Source of the DNA: SHVZ01 sp044223515
Lineage (GTDB): Bacteria > Pseudomonadota > Alphaproteobacteria > SHVZ01
Assembly: GCA_044223515.1 (NCBI GenBank)
Contig: JBGALV010000047.1
Coordinates: 1 to 37,462, forward strand
Direction: 5' to 3'
Length of the DNA stretch: 37,462 bases
Of the stretch, positions 35,826-37,462 are shown one piece after another (positions within the stretch are counted from its first letter, which is position 1; each line of letters opens with the position of its first letter). The notes below the pieces were generated by a model. The model made no database searches and was not told the origin of the DNA. It saw only the letters and a program-made list of their open reading frames with translations. The position numbers and the translations under genes were made by a program.

Positions 35826-36824
35826 ATGATCCACGCTAGATTCGCGACGACACTTTGCGCGACGTTGCTGGTGAGTTTCGCTGCCGCGGCGCAGGACATC
35901 AGCGAGCGCACGATCAAGGTCGGCATCGGCCTCACCGAGGATCACCCGCAGGCCCAGTCGGTCAGGAAGTTCGCCGAGCTCCTGAAGGAGCGCAGCGGCG
36001 GCAAGCTGGTCGTCAAGCTGTTTCCCGGCGGCACGCTCGGCAATGACGTGACGATGATCTCGGCCCTGCAGGGCGGTACGTTGGAGATGACCGTCCCGGA
36101 CACCTCGACCCTGGTGAACATCGATGGTCTGCAGCCATTCGGCCTGATCAACCTGCCGTTCCTGCTGCAGAGCGGCAGTCAGGCCGACACGCTGCTGGAC
36201 GGCCCCTTCGGCGAGAAGCTGATGGCGAAGCTGCCCGACAAGGGGCTAGTCGGCCTCGGATTCTGGGAGAACGGCTTCCGTCAGGTCACCAACAGCCGCC
36301 ATGCCATCCAGACCGCGGCGGACTTCTCCGGGCTCAAGCTGAGGGTGATCCAGAACCCCTTGTTCATCGAGACCTTCTCGGCACTGGGCGCCTCGGCCCA
36401 GCCCATGCCGTTCCCCGAGGTCTATACCGCGCTGGAGACCGGCGTGGTCGACGGCCAGGAAAATCCGCTGGCGACCATCCTCGCTTCCAAGTTCTACGAG
36501 GTGCAGGACTACGCGGTGTTGTCCAACCACATCTACAGCGTCTGGGCGCTGCTGATGGGCAAGAAGTTCTGGGACAAGCTCTCGCCCGACGAGCAGCAGC
36601 TCATCGGCGAGGCGGCAAAGGAGGCCACGGCCTTCGAGCGTGCGACCATTCGCGCCTATGCCGCCGAGGCGCTGGACAAGCTGAAGAGCGAGGGCATGGA
36701 GGTGACCACCCTGCCCGACCCCGAGATGGCCAAGCTGCGGCAGATGACCGAGCCGGTACGCGCGCAGTTCAAGCAGCAGTTCGGCGCGGCGGACGCCGAG
36801 GAGATGATGGCGGCGCTGAAATAG
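35826..36824 (+). CDS. TRAP transporter substrate-binding protein (DctP family)
   Basis: A 332-residue periplasmic binding protein for C4-dicarboxylates or related organic acids. Signal peptide (LLVSFAAAAQ end). DctP signatures: HPQAQSVRKFAELLKERSGGKL, PGGTLGNDVTMISALQGGTLEM, LKLRVIQNP with the carboxylate-binding Arg, FPEVYTALETGVVDGQENP and LLMGKKFWDKLSPDEQ. GGGAGGAAG lies just before the ATG. No DctQ/DctM membrane subunits are adjacent; it is 77 nt after the acetoacetyl-CoA synthetase gene. A strong hairpin follows the stop. Confidence 0.94.
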   Translation: MIHARFATTLCATLLVSFAAAAQDISERTIKVGIGLTEDHPQAQSVRKFAELLKERSGGKLVVKLFPGGTLGNDVTMISALQGGTLEMTVPDTSTLVNIDGLQPFGLINLPFLLQSGSQADTLLDGPFGEKLMAKLPDKGLVGLGFWENGFRQVTNSRHAIQTAADFSGLKLRVIQNPLFIETFSALGASAQPMPFPEVYTALETGVVDGQENPLATILASKFYEVQDYAVLSNHIYSVWALLMGKKFWDKLSPDEQQLIGEAAKEATAFERATIRAYAAEALDKLKSEGMEVTTLPDPEMAKLRQMTEPVRAQFKQQFGAADAEEMMAALK

Positions 36825-36833
36825 GCCAAGCTC

Positions 36834-36861
36834 GGCCGGGTGGCCCAGACGCCGCCCGGCC
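36834..36861 (+). terminator. GC-rich hairpin after the TRAP binding-protein gene
   Basis: GGCCGGGTGGC (36834-36844) pairs with GCCGCCCGGCC (36851-36861) through one G-U pair, an 11-bp stem with a 6-nt loop. No U-tract follows. Located 10 nt after the stop codon. Confidence 0.55.
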
Positions 36862-36980
36862 CGAAGCTCGGAGCCGGCGCATCGCGGTTTGATGATGACA
36901 CTGGCATGGAAGCGCCGCGGTCGGGATCAAAGCCGACACGGGCACGGTCGATGCTGATCCACCGGGCAAGCCGGTCGTCA

Positions 36981-37067
36981 TGGTGCGGTCGAGAAGACTC
37001 GAACTTCCACGGCCTTTCGGCCACCAGGCCCTCAACCTGGCGCGTCTACCAATTCCGCCACGACCGC
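36981..37067 (-). tRNA. tRNA-Leu (anticodon GAG)
   Basis: An 87-nt class II tRNA on the minus strand. The acceptor stem GCGGTCG pairs with CGACCGC. The D-arm is GGCGGAATTGGTAGACGC, the anticodon stem CCAGG/CCTGG has loop TTGAGGG (anticodon GAG), the long variable arm is GGCCGAAAGGCC and the T-arm GTTCGAGTC. Discriminator A and encoded CCA (36983-36981). Confidence 0.97.
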
Positions 37068-37106
37068 ATTATGTGACGTTCGGCGGGGGTACCCACCGGC
37101 CCGCGC

Positions 37107-37135
37107 GAAGTAACAAAGAAGGATCGGCATTGCAA
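37107..37135 (-). promoter_or_regulatory. Possible promoter of tRNA-Leu
   Basis: On the minus strand TTGCAA (37135-37130), 17 nt, TACTTC (37112-37107). The -35 lies on the lipB start codon region. The -10 is poor, so the call is tentative. Confidence 0.3.
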
Positions 37136-37462
37136 GAGCCCGGCATCGACGCCGTCGAATGGCGCACCAGCGAGACGCTCGTACCCTATCCCGAGGCGCT
37201 GGCGGCGATGGAGCAACGCGTGGTCGGAATCCGCGACCGCGGCGAGCCCGAGCTCGTCTGGCTGCTTGAGCATCCGCCCCTCTACACCGCCGGGACCAGT
37301 GCCGCGGTCGAGGAGCTCTTGGACCCGGCCCGCTTTCCGGTCTACAGCGCCGGCCGTGGCGGCAGGTACACCTACCACGGCCCCGGCCTGCGCATCGTCT
37401 ACGTCCAGCTCGACCTGACGCTCCGCGGCGGCGACATCCGGCGCTACGTGCATCAGCTCGAA
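37130..37462 (+). CDS. lipB: Octanoyltransferase LipB, N-terminal part
   Basis: Lipoyl(octanoyl) transferase moves octanoate from acyl carrier protein to lipoyl domains. The first 111 codons are present and the gene runs off the right edge. Recognisable: ELVWLLEHPPLYTAGTSA and GRGGRYTYHGPG. In most LipB proteins the latter reads GRGGQ-x-TYHGPGQ; here both Gln positions are changed (Arg, Leu). The start is TTG at 37130 with AAGAAGGA 7 nt upstream; no ATG or GTG is available before the conserved part. The catalytic Cys lies beyond the window. Confidence 0.92.
   Translation, partial: MQEPGIDAVEWRTSETLVPYPEALAAMEQRVVGIRDRGEPELVWLLEHPPLYTAGTSAAVEELLDPARFPVYSAGRGGRYTYHGPGLRIVYVQLDLTLRGGDIRRYVHQLE

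Overview
The window is a high-GC, gene-dense piece of a bacterial chromosome. It most likely comes from an alphaproteobacterium of the Rhodospirillales/Hyphomicrobiales type. Three things point there: a GTTC-N7-GTTC SOS box (the alphaproteobacterial LexA site) in front of uvrB, the gene order uvrC-pgsA followed by molybdenum-cofactor genes, and the mix of orphan periplasmic binding proteins, M81 peptidases and acetoacetyl-CoA synthetase. I see no insertion sequence, prophage, integrase or CRISPR array.

Layout. 1-1.4 kb (minus): an ECF sigma factor, a membrane anti-sigma factor without the usual zinc motif, and the start of an exported proline-rich protein. 1.5-4.0 kb (plus): a D-2-hydroxyacid dehydrogenase and an M81 (MlrC-type) metallopeptidase. 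4.0-7.9 kb (minus): a single-domain response regulator and a copper operon (copA plus a multicopper oxidase) behind a textbook CueR-type promoter; copA carries a one-base frameshift in this sequence. 7.9-13.1 kb: an aminotransferase, SOS-controlled uvrB, and a Nudix/M20 pair. 13.3-14.5 kb: a second single-domain receiver followed by a pteridine-reductase-like SDR. 14.5-15.0 kb: the longest gene-free stretch, with a perfect DnaA box inside an inverted repeat and a hairpin pair in pseudoknot order. 15.0-15.5 kb: two tandem paralogous glycine-zipper lipoproteins.

15.7-22.8 kb (plus): uvrC, pgsA, mobB, moeA, moaD, moaE and a TPR/SPINDLY glycosyltransferase, mostly with overlapping or nearly touching ends, then tRNA-Lys(CTT). 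23-26.9 kb: GNAT acetyltransferase, UPF0178 protein, mtgA, a family-5 binding protein and an HD-GYP protein. 27-30.6 kb (minus): a second M81 peptidase, an MFS transporter and a class I glutamine-amidotransferase-like (C26) hydrolase, which look like an uptake-and-hydrolysis operon. 30.7-31.5 kb (minus): a membrane-anchored ClpP-fold serine protease.

At 31.6 kb a complete TPP riboswitch, with its own promoter and a readable Shine-Dalgarno-sequestering expression platform, controls a lone ABC binding protein of the thiamine/iron/aminoethylphosphonate type. This is the strongest candidate for something under-described. The window ends with an EamA transporter, acetoacetyl-CoA synthetase, a TRAP binding protein, tRNA-Leu(GAG) and the 5' part of lipB.

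Five convergent gene pairs meet with between a 4-nt overlap and a 3-nt gap, leaving no room for terminators between them. Three solute-binding proteins stand without their permeases.
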